NCBI GenBank assembly: GCA_950295325.1
Contig: OX485803.1
Span: forward strand, 2,728,001-2,792,000
From: Polytrichum commune
Lineage: Eukaryota > Streptophyta > Polytrichopsida > Polytrichales > Polytrichaceae
Length of the DNA: 64,000 bases
Direction of reading: 5' to 3'
Position numbers and translations under genes: made by a program
Shown here: piece after piece, positions 12,260 to 25,498 of the stretch
Numbering within the stretch: position 1 is the first letter of the stretch
How the letters are laid out: each line of letters opens with the position of its first letter
The notes under the pieces: generated by a model
Database searches by the model: none
What the model was told of the DNA's origin: nothing
What the model saw: only the letters and a program-made list of their open reading frames with translations

Positions 12260-12569
12260 CACTATAAAGAGTATTCAGTGTTTGATATAGTAGATACGAA
12301 CGCATACACTAAACGTCAATAACCCCATGAAAGTAAGTAACATTAATTGTAAACTCAAACACTAAATATCAAATATGGTAACATGCGGAATATACATGTT
12401 TGAATATAGTATTAGTAAGGATATGAAAAAAAATGATAAAAAAAGAACTCCAGTATATCTTCTAGCATATCTTCTAACACTAATTGTCAAGGAACTGAAA
12501 TTTAATGTTGAGCAAGGTAGGATGGTAACAACATTAAATACAATCAAACACTAAATATCATATTCAATG
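12260..12569 (-). mobile_element. TA-flanked MITE, CACTAAATA subfamily, core type 2
   Basis: Ends CACTATAAAGAGTATTCAGT and, inverted, CATTGAATATGATATTTAGT; TA on both sides (12258-12259, 12570-12571). The interior is unrelated to core type 1 but matches 18835-19155 in reverse orientation, including the taataaccc(c/t)atgaaa-like and gcaaggtaggatggtaacaa parts. Confidence 0.7.
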
Positions 12570-12571
12570 TA

Positions 12572-13163
12572 ATGACAAACATTTATTAGTTTATTCTCAC
12601 CAAGTCAAATGAAATGAAATTGATTTTAAAATATGGGAAGCCAAAAAAACATGTAATCACGCACCATATTTTTGCTTGCAATATTGTGCATATGGTAATA
12701 TACGTTTAACATTGTTAATGAGTAATGTTATGTTAACCCAAAGTTAAAATATGTTATGAGTGCCATTCATTTTAACATGGAAAATGGCATATTCTTGCCA
12801 TACAAGTCTCGCTAAGAATGTTTTTAAAAAAAGACAAAATAAATAAAAGAAATGTGATGTTCTTGCACCCATGTGAATGGGAGCCCATTTCCTTTACACT
12901 GATCAAGAATATCGTGTTTTGCCTTGCTTTCAAAAACTTAACTTCAAAGGTCCTATGGGATTTGTTGTAGTAACCTTGGTATGACTGCATCACTATGTCT
13001 CACTACACCAAAGTACATAAGACGTCTTCTAGTTCTTAGTGGTGGATTTGACAACATGTGGAGCACTTCTATAGCCAATGAGGACTCCTCGTGTTTAAAT
13101 CCTCTTGATGCAATGATAAGTTAAATAAATTGTGCATTAGGAAAATACGGAGTAATACAACTA
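12572..13163. other. no gene seen
   Basis: AT-rich sequence between two MITEs. No recognisable element or coding region. Confidence 0.4.
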
Positions 13164-13992
13164 CGTCGTTTATGGTATTTAGTGTAACATGCGTAATAGT
13201 GTCACTTACCCTGTGCTTGAGGTGTATGCTAGGGTTACACAAATTGTTTTTAATTTCATCATAAGTGTCACCTCATGACACTTGGCGTTCAAGTGCACAT
13301 ACAAAAATCTTGGCAAGAGTATGTTCAATAGTGTTACGAGGTGTATGATGGTGCAGAATGGTCAACGAGTTGACTAAAAATATACACAAATGACACTTGG
13401 CATTAGTATGCTTCATGATATCTTCCTCTTGCATACTAAAATGCAACACTAGTGTCATCGCAAGTATCCCAATGTGGTACGTTAAATATCATAATGTGAT
13501 TATTTTCATTTCAAGAAGTCATTTAAGTTGACAAATAGCATCACGTTGATAATTAATGGAGGTGAGGCTTTGAGACCTCTAGGCATCTAGTTTGGATTAT
13601 TCACCAATAAAGTTGAACCACCTATATTCCCAACATGACTCCATCGGGAATCTACATTGTACTAGAATTATGGTCATGCTTGAATCACTACTATCATGGC
13701 ACAAGTCCTTGGTTTTGAGTCCTAAAGTGAGGAGGAAACTGTTTCAAAATGAGCAATTGTGGCATGCTCTAGACATTGGTAATATGTTGAGGTCAATTAA
13801 TGGCTTCAGAAATTCACAATATTTTCAATTCAAGGAATCAAATTACCGAAAAGATTGTAGTCCTCTTTATTTCTATCCACCTACAAATTTGCACCGCCTT
13901 ATACTTCTCCAGATATGGCGCAAAATCTCTTAGGTGATTGGACGTGGCCGCTTCTACTATAGTGTTCGTGACACTAAATACCATAAACGGTG
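13164..13992 (+). mobile_element. TA-flanked MITE, CACCGTTTATGG subfamily, long core (829 bp)
   Basis: Left end CGTCGTTTATGGTATTTAGT, right end inverted CACCGTTTATGGTATTTAGT, TA on both sides (13162-13163, 13993-13994). The interior matches 60319-60859 over the left ~430 bp and the rightmost end; a block of about 300 bp near 13600-13930 is absent from that copy. The TIR shares TGGTATTTAGTGT with the CACTAAATA subfamily. Confidence 0.75.
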
Positions 13993-13994
13993 TA

Positions 13995-16900
13995 TTACAA
14001 TTGGAGACTAGGTAATCAAATTTGACAAGTATGATTGGTCTTATTCTCGGGAGGTGACCAATTCCAAGTAGTTCCACACGGTGGATAATTGGTGTTTTTA
14101 TTTCAATGATTGAATACAAAACAATATCATGAACAATAGTCGGTGTGGTATTTGTTGTTGAAGAAGAAGTTATTAGATAGTCAAATTGGCAATGATCGTG
14201 ACTTCGAATCCAAACTTATGCCTAAAACTACGTGCGTTCCACAGTCCATGCAATATCTTGTCGTGGAAAGCCACGATTTAGGGCACCCATAAATTAGTGG
14301 GTCCGGTATATATCTACACCGATTATTCCCAATTAGTGCGAGTTACTATTTGGAGTTACATAGTGCAAGAACTCTTTATTAAGAATGTGATATTTAACAA
14401 AGCAAATTCAATTTATGTTCTATAGTGTTGAACAACGTATTGAACTACGTAAACAAATCTATTGAACTTTCGTTAGTTAGAAAATTGAACTTATGAGTAT
14501 AACATTATAGCACTTGCGTAACTCCAAATCGTAATGGGATAATCTATGTAGTCTATCTCCTTTAGGATTGTCACATGACATGGATCGTGATGCATATCAA
14601 GTTATGTGGTAGTACCATGGCAATTCCCAACATTCATTATATCATACGGGCATTCAGAACAAAATTCTAGAAATAGTTTGTTGTCGAAAAACCTAATGCT
14701 CACATAGGGCAAATGAGAATCATAGCTAAACATTTCATATGTCGAAATGGTCCTAAACAATCACTTTTAGCTCTACACCCAATTTAGTGCAAGATGATTG
14801 GCAAATCCAATTCGTGCCCATAGCCAATCCCCTTGTAATTGCTGGAGCTTATACGAACATCTTATCCATTGTCAAAGTGGAGATTATCTTTCCCATGAAA
14901 GCTCATTTGTTAAATCCACACCGAATCACGAAACACTCAAATATAGGCTTCTTGTTAAGATGAGGTACCGCATGATGTCAATAGTAGGTGATCCGAGGTC
15001 TTTTAATACTAATTACTATCAAACCATCTAGAGTAATAAAGTAATATTTGAGTTGTAGAGGATTCACAATGTTTTCACCCTTCAACGTCCACAAATGTTT
15101 GAAAATTAGGCATTGGCTTGTGAAGGGTGTAACTCAATCATAGTCTACGAACCTAGTGTTCTCAATGGTAGTATAAGTTTAAGCACTAAATTTGTCTTGC
15201 TTGAACCATTTGTACATGAACCACTTGTACACAACTAATACCCCCCCCCCCTTTCCAATTAAGGCATGGATGATAGTCAATGGAGGAGACCTATTGCATT
15301 TCATCTATCCAAGGAAGCCTCCACTTTAATCTTCGATCTCGCATCCATCTTACAAATGGAGAAGAGGTTCCAAGTCTCAAAACTTGAATCCTCTTGTTGG
15401 TCTCAACCAATCTTGGATTGGTATCGACTTGCTTTTAAAATAGAATAAAATAAATATTTAAGTATCTATAATGAAGATGCTATGCTTTTTGATACCAATA
15501 GGATATGGGTATTTGACGGTATTTTTTGTTTTCAATACCGTTCTGGTCTATATACCATGCAAAAACTTCTCATACCTAGGTAAAATCACCCTAGTGTCGA
15601 CATGGTTTAGAATGGTATTGACCCAATAATATCTCGGGTATAGAAAGATTCTCTCACCTTGACATACCTCTTAAACATCAATATTTGACAAGTGTTGCAA
15701 TTTTGATATCCACGGGTAGGTGTTGTGATGCCATTATCGATGTTGGTTATTGATGCTGTGCATTCACCTATATACCGGTCCAACATTGATCTCGACCCTA
15801 TCAAATTCTTCAACCACACAAAAACCAACGATAGGGTTCAAGTATACCAAATTTTACTTGTCCAAAGCTCGACACTATTGTACTCCTTGGAAGCACACAA
15901 TGTCAATTTGGTAGTCAAGGTCCAAAAGGTTCAATCCATGAGAGACTCTTGACATGTGATGACATGAGGAGCATGTTTTGCCAATAATCAAATTAGGGTT
16001 TGTGTCGAAGTGACTGGTTGAGGGGCACTACCTACCTTTCAGTAGAAGGCACAAGAGAGAGGGAGGAAGTAAATAACCAATGGCGGGTGGTCTGACATGA
16101 ATTTGAGCATGTTGGCCCTACCTTGCGCAAGAGTATTTTTGGTGCAATTTCCCAAGCATATGAAAGGGTTGACTTGAGTGCCTTTCACTCAATGTTAGAT
16201 GTGGAATATTCATGGACAAGTTTTGAGATTAAAATAGGATTTATCCGCAAGATCTTGAAACATAGGAGATGGACTATTTCAAGGGAAAAAATGGGCATGA
16301 AAATCCATTTGGATTTCTAGATTAGAACATATGAAGGAAGTGATGCATGTGTGAATGTCATGTTTGATCCCTCCAAAAAGACCTCTGACCAATCAAATTC
16401 TCATGTAACATGAGCGGGATGGTTGTGTGATCCACTAGATGAGAACAACTCAATAGTTGAGCACCTCCACAAATATTCATGCCAAAATGTGCAATCCACA
16501 ATAGGCTAGCCACCTTGCATTTGGAGCACGTAAACTAACCCATATTTCTAGCCACATGTATGCGAAGAATTCCCTAAAAATGAGAGAGTGCCCAAATGTT
16601 AAATTGAACGGTCGACGTGAGCATAAAGGTTGTCTAATATGATCTTCAAGAAAATTTTCACTTTTATCTAAACAAACATCATTGATGTTCATGCAAAGTT
16701 TGCATTGGAGTGGCAACCGTTGTTTGGAATCAACACCCTCACACGAGCTCCCAACATAACAAAAACATGACCACTTCCCATTTTGACCTTTTTTTCCACA
16801 TTCTAATCATCTCCAATTTGCACGGCTCATGTGTCTTTGGGTAGATATCCATGTTGGCTTGATGTTCTTAGTTACTTTAGTAGTGGATGAATGAGTGAGG

Positions 16901-17009
16901 TGGGGGTAATGTAGGGAAGAAATCATCCATCAACCCAAACTGGGTTGCTTGGGAAGTTAGTAATTTAGCCAAAATTACCTCTAAACCAAGTTTGAGATCC
17001 CGAATTAGT
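13995..17009. other. no gene seen apart from one foldback MITE
   Basis: Contains the foldback at 14322-14543, a C run at 15241-15251, and chance ORFs of up to 77 codons without family features. Confidence 0.4.
14322..14543. mobile_element. foldback MITE, ATTATCCCAATTAG family
   Basis: Left arm gattattcccaattagtg followed by gttactatttggagttac; right arm gtaactccaaatcgtaatgggataatc. The ~220-bp element is close to one long inverted repeat. It is homologous to 59833-60042, and more distantly to 57995-58226. Confidence 0.65.
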
Positions 17010-17462
17010 CAACACAATTTATAGTATTTAGTGTGACTTACTATTGAGAGTTATGGTGTGCTTTTATGTATTCTACTTACAAATTATGTTTTTACCAAAT
17101 AAAGTGGTTTACATTTTGAAAATGTCCAAACAACTATTTTATCTTTGTTGGAAAAGAAAATGAAATCCACAACTACACTATCATGTGCAATTAGGTTGCC
17201 CCATGCAAATTCATCGACATCCCACATTATTTTGAATATTTGATACCAAAGTAACACAATAGGATTTTTTTTACTATGGATTCTATATGGATGAATAAAC
17301 AAAATTATAAGTTTTTGTAATATGATTTCGATCTGAGGTGATTTGCGTGGGTAAAGAGGCAACTTATTCGCGAAGGCAACCTAATTGCACATATTAATGT
17401 AAAAGTTATAACATTGCGTGAATCCAAATAGTGAGTGACAATAAATAGCATAAACGGTGTTG
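17010..17462. mobile_element. MITE with ~55-bp TIRs, CACCGTTTATGG subfamily
   Basis: Left arm CAACACAATTTATAGTATTT mirrors right arm taaatagcataaacggtgttg, and similarity continues inward through tatt(tg)gagtta and the ATTGC-GTTATAA part. The target duplication is not clear at this copy. No coding capacity. Confidence 0.6.
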
Positions 17463-18834
17463 TGAGCTTAAATTGAGATCAAACAACCAACCTATTCAGG
17501 GGGTAGGTTCTTATTGTATCCCCCTTGATAGGTGTTGCAAACCAAACCGTTGCTTCACACACGGCTTACCTTCAATTGAAACTAAAATTTGTAGAACTTC
17601 GAGAACATTAATCACAAAACTACTTGCCATTCAAGGATTCACAATGTAGTTAATTTGCACATGCTAAAACAAGCGCACAAAATACCTAATTCAGGTTCAC
17701 GAGTTCTTGATTTTGAAGCTTCCAAAACCCTCACCTTTACCATTGATATGGTTAATCCTCGAAGCCCAAGCCAATGAAGTGACTCTTGGTTGATCTTCCA
17801 TATCGAAATGTAGTCGGTATAATCCACATTAAAGACAATGCAAGGTTTTGTGGGTTTAGGATTCAAGGTAAAATAAAAAAACACTTAAGGGTTTGTTTCC
17901 AAACTCGAGATCAAAAGTTGGGTGAGTTAACTAATAGATACATTTTAAAAGCGTATACATAAAGTCATCAAAAATTCAATTTGATTATTTTTTTGGTAAG
18001 ACTTATATAAACCTTCTGAAAGAGGAGCGTCATTCTATAAAAACCTGACTTTCCAGCTTCACAGACTAAGTTTCAAACTAGGTCATACTCGAAGTTTCAT
18101 CCACATTTCTGTAGACTTTAAGGATAATTGACATTGTCGCAAGGGTTTGGAACCAAACCAAAGGAGCTGAGTCATATTATGTGGTACGATATGGTCCACT
18201 TTGAAACCCTAATTCACACTCAAAACTGGCATTTCCACCATGTGCACACATGTATATAGGTTGGAGTTAAGGTAGAAATACCATAACCCGTTACCCACCC
18301 TCTAGCCGTGCACTAGACCGCCGTCAGAATGGTGAAGTGCCATTTCTAAAACCCATCATGGCTCAGCGGCAACTTCACTGTGTGTACACTTAGTGTAGCC
18401 AATGGAAGTCAAGTGTTAATGTACTCATGAGGTAACCAATTTAGGCGACGTTCTGTATGGAAATGCGGATCATTGTGTTTGGTGTAGGGAGAATCTAGTG
18501 AACGAGTAGGGGGTTGGACAAACTTTCCACTTTGAAAAAATTGTAGCATTTTTTGTGTAAGGCAGAAAAATATGAAACAACTTGCATTCTTCATGAATCG
18601 TTCTCGTCTATCTTGGGAAATTATCTCACGATTGTTAGACCAGATCGTCAATGCGAAATCACCTTATTTTCACGGGTTATGGTATTTCTACCTTAGATGG
18701 ACTCAGAATTTGATCACATTAGGAAGCAGAGCTTGGGATGAAGGGAGCCTCCTGATTCCAGTGCACTTTGCTTACAGTGCCCCAGTGCCCGGGAAAGTTT
18801 TAGGGCATATATAAGTTGGTCAAGATCCTAGCTA
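17463..18834. other. no gene seen; one perfect inverted repeat
   Basis: A 24-bp perfect inverted repeat has arms at 18268-18291 (starts TAAGGTAGAAATACC) and 18672-18695, about 380 bp apart. There are no clear flanking duplications, so the element type is open. Chance ORFs only. Confidence 0.45.
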
Positions 18835-19155
18835 CACTAAATATGACGTTTAGTGTTTGATTATATTTAGTGTTGTTACCACCCTACCATGCTCAACACT
18901 AATTTTCAATTCTTTGACACTTGGTGTTAGACATAAATGTGCCGCTACCTTCCCTACTGCCACCTCCCATAGTATATCCTTTTTCTTTCCACACCCTTGC
19001 TAACACCAAATTCAAACATGTAACTTCCGCATATTACCATAGTTGATATTTAGTGTTTGAGTTTACATTTAATGTTACTTATTTTCACAGGGTTATTGAT
19101 GTTTAGTGTGTGCGTTCGTATTTAGTGTATCAAACACTAAGTATCATATTTTGCG
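18835..19155 (+). mobile_element. TA-flanked MITE, CACTAAATA subfamily, core type 2
   Basis: Left end CACTAAATATGACGTTTAGT after TA (18833-18834); the right end is the inverted form (cactaagtatcatattttgcg). Interior matches 12260-12569 in opposite orientation. Confidence 0.65.
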
Positions 19156-19426
19156 TGGTGATTCTAAATCCAGCCGGATGCTTACATGTTGACATCATCT
19201 TCCGGGTTTGATGCTTTCATTCATTTGATGAGGTATATTCTTGTGTAGATTCCTCTAAAACAATCGGTAATTGTCCTGCATGAAGTCTCCAACTTCAACC
19301 GGTCAGTTATTTCTCAAACTCAACTGGTTCATTTGTAACTAACCGCCGGTTCTCCTCCAGCCATGCAGTGCAACATGCAACAATGAATCACTTGGTTAGC
19401 TCCGTCTTGAGAAATAGAGAGTCTAA

Positions 19427-19930
19427 GGGCCACTTCACACACGAGACTGAGAGCCCATGACCAGTACTTTCAAGCGCTCTCATTGGTGGAAAAGGTGAAG
19501 CCGGTCCAAGTTTCGCTTCACACTATGGTTGAGGAATCCACGGAGTATGTGAATGCAAGGTGGATGTGAAGTCTACGTGGGTTCCTACATGGCATCGAAT
19601 GGATCATGTTTCATGGTCACTTGGACTATTTTTCAAAAACCACCTCTTGGAGGTAGGCTTAAAACAAAACCAGAAGATCATGGCACTCTGAACGCTCGCA
19701 ACCGTTGATTTATTTTTATTTGATCATGTGTGAGGACCTGCATGAATATAACATTTCATTGAAATAGCATTTGGTTGAGGGCGTGGGCACATATGACTTC
19801 ACACTACACTTGAGAGTCCGTGACCACACTATGTGATTTTGGAAGTGTGTTGGGACGGCCTTTGGACACTTTATTTTGTGGCTCTCACAATATCATGGTC
19901 ACGGCTCTTGGCTCGTGTGTGAAGTGGCCC
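19427..19930 (+). mobile_element. Harbinger/Tourist-like MITE, copy 2 (504 bp)
   Basis: GGGCCACTTCACACACGAGA at the left, inverted CTCGTGTGTGAAGTGGCCC at the right, TAA on both sides (19424-19426, 19931-19933). Same orientation as 58458-58959, opposite to 7546-8048. Confidence 0.85.
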
Positions 19931-20048
19931 TAAGGAAGTACTGCAATTGCACACAAAAAAACTAAAAACTTCATCTAGTGCTTCAAACCAATGGGTGTGT
20001 AGATATCCACAAATTGCTTGCTTTTGCTGCACTTGGAACCCCAATTGA

Positions 20049-20612
20049 GGGGTTGTTTACATCATGGACCACAAAGCTGTCCCATGTCAAATGAATTTTT
20101 TTTCATGGTCACACTTCATGGCCACACTTTCATGGTCAAAATCTATGAAAAATGCACTTTCTGAAGCCTTTGGGCCCCTCACTACTTGTAAACTGAATGT
20201 GGACCAAGAGGAGTGACCTTGCACCGAAAGTGGATTTGTTGATTTTTCTTCATATGTCCAAAAAAGGCAGCTGTGGGATGATTTGTTGTGTTTATCTTCT
20301 CCCCTTCATTCCTCTATACTATAATAGCATTTGGCAATATATATGTTAAAACCGCATTTCTCTACCATGGTCCCTTGACTTTTGCAATGAGAGAAACTCT
20401 TTTGCATCTCTCACAACAAAACCCATTGGACCATGACAATGGATAATGTAAGCATGAAAATAGGCCTTTTGAGGACCTCAAGTTCCATGATCACTCTTAC
20501 ATTTCTTTCTTTCTTGATGTAAATCAAAGTGGTCTTGGGACAAGTTCAACGGCCATTCATATATTTTAGAGGAGTAAGGGACGACTTCATGGTCCATGAT
20601 GTAAACAACCCC
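20049..20612. mobile_element. second Harbinger-like MITE family (564 bp)
   Basis: TIR GGGGTTGTTTACATCATGGA is repeated perfectly and inverted at the right end, over 23 bp. Flanking trinucleotides are TGA and TAA, one mismatch from a TWA duplication. The left interior (tgggcccctcacta ... tgtggaccaagagg) is shared with 24313-24600. Confidence 0.7.
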
Positions 20613-21358
20613 TAAGGGGCTGATCACACCTGCCACTTCTGACATCATCCATCAGCATCTCTAACTGTAATAGTGTGAAAAGTGGTGAGCCCAACATCTA
20701 ATTCTCAACAATATCCCGAACAATTTCGACAGTTGGGACCAGATAGGAGATGAGTGTCTCTAGTCTGTTTTGCATGCATGACAACAGTTTCTCAGAAGAT
20801 ATCTGATTCTTTTTGGTATAAATTAATCATCAATAACCAAGAGAATTATAACTAGACCTGAATAGAAAGTAACCATGTAAATAGAGCATGCTCGAAACCC
20901 TTATACTGACCATTGGTGGAGTAAAGCCTGCCAAGTGATGGATAGAATACTCAAGAAAACTATTCAAGCTATATATCTGAAGACTATCATGAAAATAAAC
21001 AAGTTTAGAACACTCAACAACAACAACAAAACCATCATCCAACACGGACATTGGATACGACAACCACTATGTTACAACAAACACCGCCTGTTTTGGTAGA
21101 TGAGGCCAATTCGGTTAGCATCCTTCGTCTGACACTTACTTTTGGTCCCTAGTCAGCAGTACAATTCCTCTAATTCAGTGAGTGAGGAATACATGCTAAT
21201 TTAGTCACCACCTTAATGACATTTGGGTTAGTCAGCTTTGCAAAAATGATTCCATAATTAAGAATACTATCCATCAAGTTATGACATGCTTGATTTTTGT
21301 GCGTGAGGTAGACAACATGTGATTATGAGGTGCTGATCAACTTGTTTATGAAAATATA
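20613..21358. other. no gene seen
   Basis: Anonymous sequence with short chance ORFs only. Confidence 0.4.
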
Positions 21359-21660
21359 CACTAAATATGATATTTAATGTCACATGGCATCTACTGTTAT
21401 GGGTGATAGATGAGTTCATCCATTGCCCAAAACCCTACCTTCTCTTGTCAGCTATTTGTGATGACATATTGTCATGGATGACTGTAATTTTAATGAAAAA
21501 TGACAGTAATTGCAGCACAATAAATCTATAATCCCCCTAAAAAGTTACAAGGAATGACAAATAATGTGGGGTTAACATTTGATGTAGGTGATACTGCGGT
21601 TTTACACTCAGTATGGAGTAGGACAGTTAGGATTAGTGTAACTAAATATCATATTCAGTA
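21359..21660 (+). mobile_element. TA-flanked MITE, CACTAAATA subfamily, core type 1
   Basis: Left CACTAAATATGATATTTAAT after TA (21357-21358); right actaaatatcatattcagta before TA (21661-21662). Interior matches 11098-11471. Confidence 0.7.
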
Positions 21661-21747
21661 TAGTTCAAAACTTTAATCTTACATGTGTCTACTTTTACAG
21701 ATATTGGAACTACACTTCGTTTCCATTGGCAAATGACCCATTTGCTA

Positions 21748-21963
21748 CAAGATTTATGGTGTTCAGTGTCACTTACTAATCGGATTTACATCATGCTATC
21801 TCTATTTAGCATAGATTTCATTTCTTACGAATGAAGGTCAAATCGGTTGTTTAACACTATGTAACATTAAAATCTTTAATTGGTAAAGATTTACTCGAAC
21901 AGTGTAATGTCATAGCAAATCATAACTCCAAATAGTTAGTGACACTAAATTCCATAAAGGGTG
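21748..21963. mobile_element. short foldback MITE, CACCGTTTATGG subfamily (216 bp)
   Basis: Left CAAGATTTATGGTGTTCAGT, right inverted CACCCTTTATGGAATTTAGT, TA on both sides (21746-21747, 21964-21965). Arms also carry the actatttggagtta motif of the ATTATCCCAATTAG foldbacks, linking the two groups. Confidence 0.65.
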
Positions 21964-21965
21964 TA

Positions 21966-22839
21966 GTGATGTCGTCCACTTCCACAAAATTGAACAACGA
22001 AAGAGTTCCTCCTGTATCACCACACTGGAAAGCAGAGAATCATTGATTTCAAAGCCTAGATCAACATCTTCCTGAACTCCAAATTCAGCAATTGCTAACC
22101 TGCACAATGCTCAAATTTAATGGCTGGATGATTCCACATGGCTGGAAGTGTCCACATTCGCCTCATCTTCCATAACCATGTTGTCAAATATCATAAAGGT
22201 AAGTGCACATTCTTGGTTACTTTTCTTGATCGGACAACTATATTCAAGTGGTGTGGTTAGTTGTGGATGTAAGAACACACACCAAGAAGACATGTGTTAA
22301 AAAGAGATAGAATCATGTGCTCAAAACATGGTAACCATTCAAGGCTCGATAGGGTATCCATTTTGACAATAGGGAATTGCCACTTTGACACTGAACAAGA
22401 TATTCATGTGAGCTCCAGGAATTATGAGGCAAATGGCTACCGACGTGATTTGGAAATGGCAGTCATCTCACACTACATGCAAGTATTGCAACCTACACGA
22501 AGTGGTTCCTGAGCTTAAATTGTCCATTTAACATCCTTATACCTTAACCATCACACTACTGAATGGAACCTGCGGTGGGTGCAATACAATGTAAACAACT
22601 CACAAGAAACCTAACCATGAATAATACACTCCCTTCCAACAAATCACCATTCCACAGTTCTGACAATATTCTTAATTATAATCTTCACAAAAACACTTAA
22701 ACAATTTGGAATTCTGATGAATGAAAAATCACATCTTATCTCCTGGAAACTGCACAAACAGGGATCTCTGATAAAGATAGGTGATTTGAAATCAATCGAC
22801 ATGAAGATGCACATTCATAATGACACAGAAGTAATTGCA
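21966..22839. other. no gene seen
   Basis: No recognisable element. It precedes the 3' end of the kinase-like pseudogene. Confidence 0.35.
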
Positions 22840-23545
22840 GAAAAATGAAATTCAAGAAAAGAGCTTGCACAAAACAATAAGGACTGACAAGAAATGTGCA
22901 CGTTCTCACTCAGGTGATCTGCTTCCAAATTTGTTGCAAACTTGCGCATTTCACATGTAACCAGGTTGCAGATTTCACTTAGGACCTTATCGACAAAGCA
23001 TTGCCATTCCATATGTGCAACCAGGTTGCACGTTGCAGATACGTATAGCAACACTTTATCGACAGAGTTCTAAGTGAAGATCTGATGTGTTTGGGCAGCT
23101 CAGGTCTTCCACCTCCAAGAATTAGATCGGAATCATTTCCAGTGATGTCTTCCAATGGGATATAACCTGCTAAAAGTTAGGAGCCATTGCACAACTACAA
23201 ACATCAGATTTCTCTGGAGCTCTCCAAAACAACTCCAGTGAAGCTTTCAAAATCAGCTACGTCACAATCAAACCATATACTATTGATTAAATCAAATATG
23301 CAACGCCACTAGTATTCTCAGGGACCATAAGCACGTTGGACGCTTTGAGACCTCTGTGCACGATGTTGTCCAGCTTGTGCAACTCCACCATAAAATCCCT
23401 CCATTGCAAGTTGCTGTAAAACACTGTAAACTGTTGAATGCCTTGAAAAACTTCTCCAATGAAACCCTAACATGAGGACTTACGACACTGCTAACTAGCT
23501 GAGTACCAAAAAATAACACCTTGCAAGTAGCGGTTGGAACCATAA
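22840..23545 (-). pseudogene. decayed protein-kinase catalytic domain
   Basis: Minus strand. The catalytic-loop region at about 23310-23388 reads ELHKLDNIVHRGLKASNVL, clearly related to the kinase HRDLKxxN motif but with Gly at the catalytic Asp position. Next, at 23242-23262, comes DVADFESF, in the place of the activation segment. The C-lobe piece GGRPELPKHIRSSLRTL lies at about 23073-23118. An N-side helix (SLEKFFKAFNSLQCF) lies at 23440-23545. The pieces lie in the right order but in different frames with stops between them, so this is a pseudogene. The DVADFE-type activation segment recalls tyrosine-kinase-like plant kinases known from mosses and lycophytes; this placement is from memory and not checked. 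No intact relative lies in the window. Confidence 0.55.
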
Positions 23546-25498
23546 CTCCAACAATGACTCAGAATCGAACCTATCTGTACAAGATTAGCGTGTAATTTCA
23601 GAGGTCATGTGGTCTCCACAAGATTTCCAAGCGAGATCGATAGAGAACTACATTGCTATATAGAGCATTAAGCCTTTGAGCAAGTTACCCACGTTAAGGA
23701 AGATGAGGACCTCCGTCATCCCAACTTACTTGTGAGAAGGTCGATCTTAGACTAATTCGTTTCACAACGCCCAGACAAAATTCAAATCGTTTCGGCCCTT
23801 CACAAACACGAAACTCCCACAAATTGCGCCATCCTCCTGGAGCATTACAACATTCTTCAAACCCTTATGTACACTCATACACAGAAACCCTAAAGCCTGA
23901 TAACACAAAACCTCTAATGTGTTTGCAGCCCCAATCAATAAAGTCTTCTTACATTTGTAAATATCATCCAGTGAGCCAGATGAGTAGAGAGAAGAGAATG
24001 ATGAGCTTGTCGTGCAGGACTACAAGAACTTGGAGATGCTCGAGCAAGCTTAACTTCAAAACCTAACTTACTGGATGCCATCCGACCAAGGGAAAAACAA
24101 ATGACTTCTTACTTAAGTTAAGATATGTCTTCCATCAAAGTTCCAGAGCTGCACAGAGACTCGAGGACCACAAATTCGAAAAGAGAAGACATAAATCCTT
24201 GATCCACGGACGTGGAACTTTCACGACAGGTAGCGAGATATAACGCAGAGGACTTCACTCACTAAAACCCTAAAGGACGTGGGGTCTCAATATGCGGCCA
24301 AATACAAAACTTTAGGGCCGGCTTACACCATGGACCATGAAGTCGGACCATGAAGTCGGACCATGGAGGATGGCATTTTTCCCATGGTTCGATTTCTCTT
24401 AAAAAATCAATTTATAAAGCTCTTGGGCCCTCACTAGGTGTACACCGAATGTGGATCAAGAGGAATGACCATGCACCCAAAAAGTGAATGTGTTGATTTT
24501 TTAAAATATATGTCCAAAAAGGGCAGATTTGAAAAATAAAATCAAGTTTGATCATTCTTTTGTCTTCTTTTGTCTTCATCTTCTCTTCCTCAAAAAGAAT
24601 TCATTCAAATTTGATTATAACGAGCCGCTAGGGGCCAAAGGCCCACCGCTGGTGGGAGAAGAAGTCCGCAAGGAAGTTGGCAAAGCAAGAAGTTGATGAA
24701 TTTCAACCTTCGTACCGAATGGAAAATCATGGAGGACCAACTCCTGGAAAAAAATCCCATTAAATCAAAGGATAACTCTAATTTACGAAACTCAATATAC
24801 ATGCAGGTACTTAAATTATATTGTAGCCTTCTGGTCACACTTCTATTATTCAACAAATTGAGCTCATGTACCTTGAGTAAACCGATCTGGAAGTAATCGC
24901 ATCCATAAGCATATAAAATTGCACGAAGCAGTGATGGATTACTATTATGTTGTAAAAATTCATGCTCCCAACATCGCCACAGCCGGGCACAACATGTCAA
25001 TTTATTTGGCTCCTGCAAATCATGTGAATTTTTTTATAAATATTAATCTTCTTACCTCAAGTGTCAAGAACCTTATAGGTTTAGACTTAAATGATTTTAT
25101 TTCAGAACTTGTTTCGAAAATTATTACAAGTTACATATCCTACAAAAAGTAGGCACAAAGCTAAAAATGTCAATTTAAGGCCCATTTACATGAGGGTTGA
25201 TGTTGTTTCCATTTGTAAGGTACCAAAAAAGAACAATATTTTAAAATTATACATCATCCACAAGATTGATACTATAACCCTAAATCCTAAAAATCTCAAA
25301 ATGAGACATTTGCCTCTCCCTGCTTATCAACTTCAGCCTTGCACTCTTGAAAAAAAAGTTGTTGTGCATCCACCTTCGCATTTTTTCTTACATTTGATCA
25401 ACTTCTAAAGCCTATGTGACATGTGAAAATTGGTCAAGAAAATCAAATGGTCTTTTTGAAACTTGGATTGACATGATCACAAAATGCATATAATAACA
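23546..25498. other. no intact gene; possible upstream part of the kinase pseudogene, then MITE remnant
   Basis: 23546-24300 may be the decayed 5' side of the kinase-like gene; no motif is readable. At 24313-24600 there is a truncated relative of the 20049 MITE (GGGCCGGCTTACACCATGGA after TTA). 24600-25498 has only chance ORFs. Confidence 0.35.
24313..24600. mobile_element. truncated Harbinger-like MITE, relative of 20049-20612
   Basis: Left end GGGCCGGCTTACACCATGGA and tandem ggaccatgaagtc units, then the tgggccctcacta ... gtggatcaagagg interior shared with 20049-20612. No right end found. Confidence 0.5.

Noticed and set aside
11098-21660. CACTAAATA termini as CACTA-superfamily ends
   Set aside because: Flanks are TA on both sides, not a 3-bp duplication, and the sequence differs from the CACTACTAGAAAA end seen at 61350.
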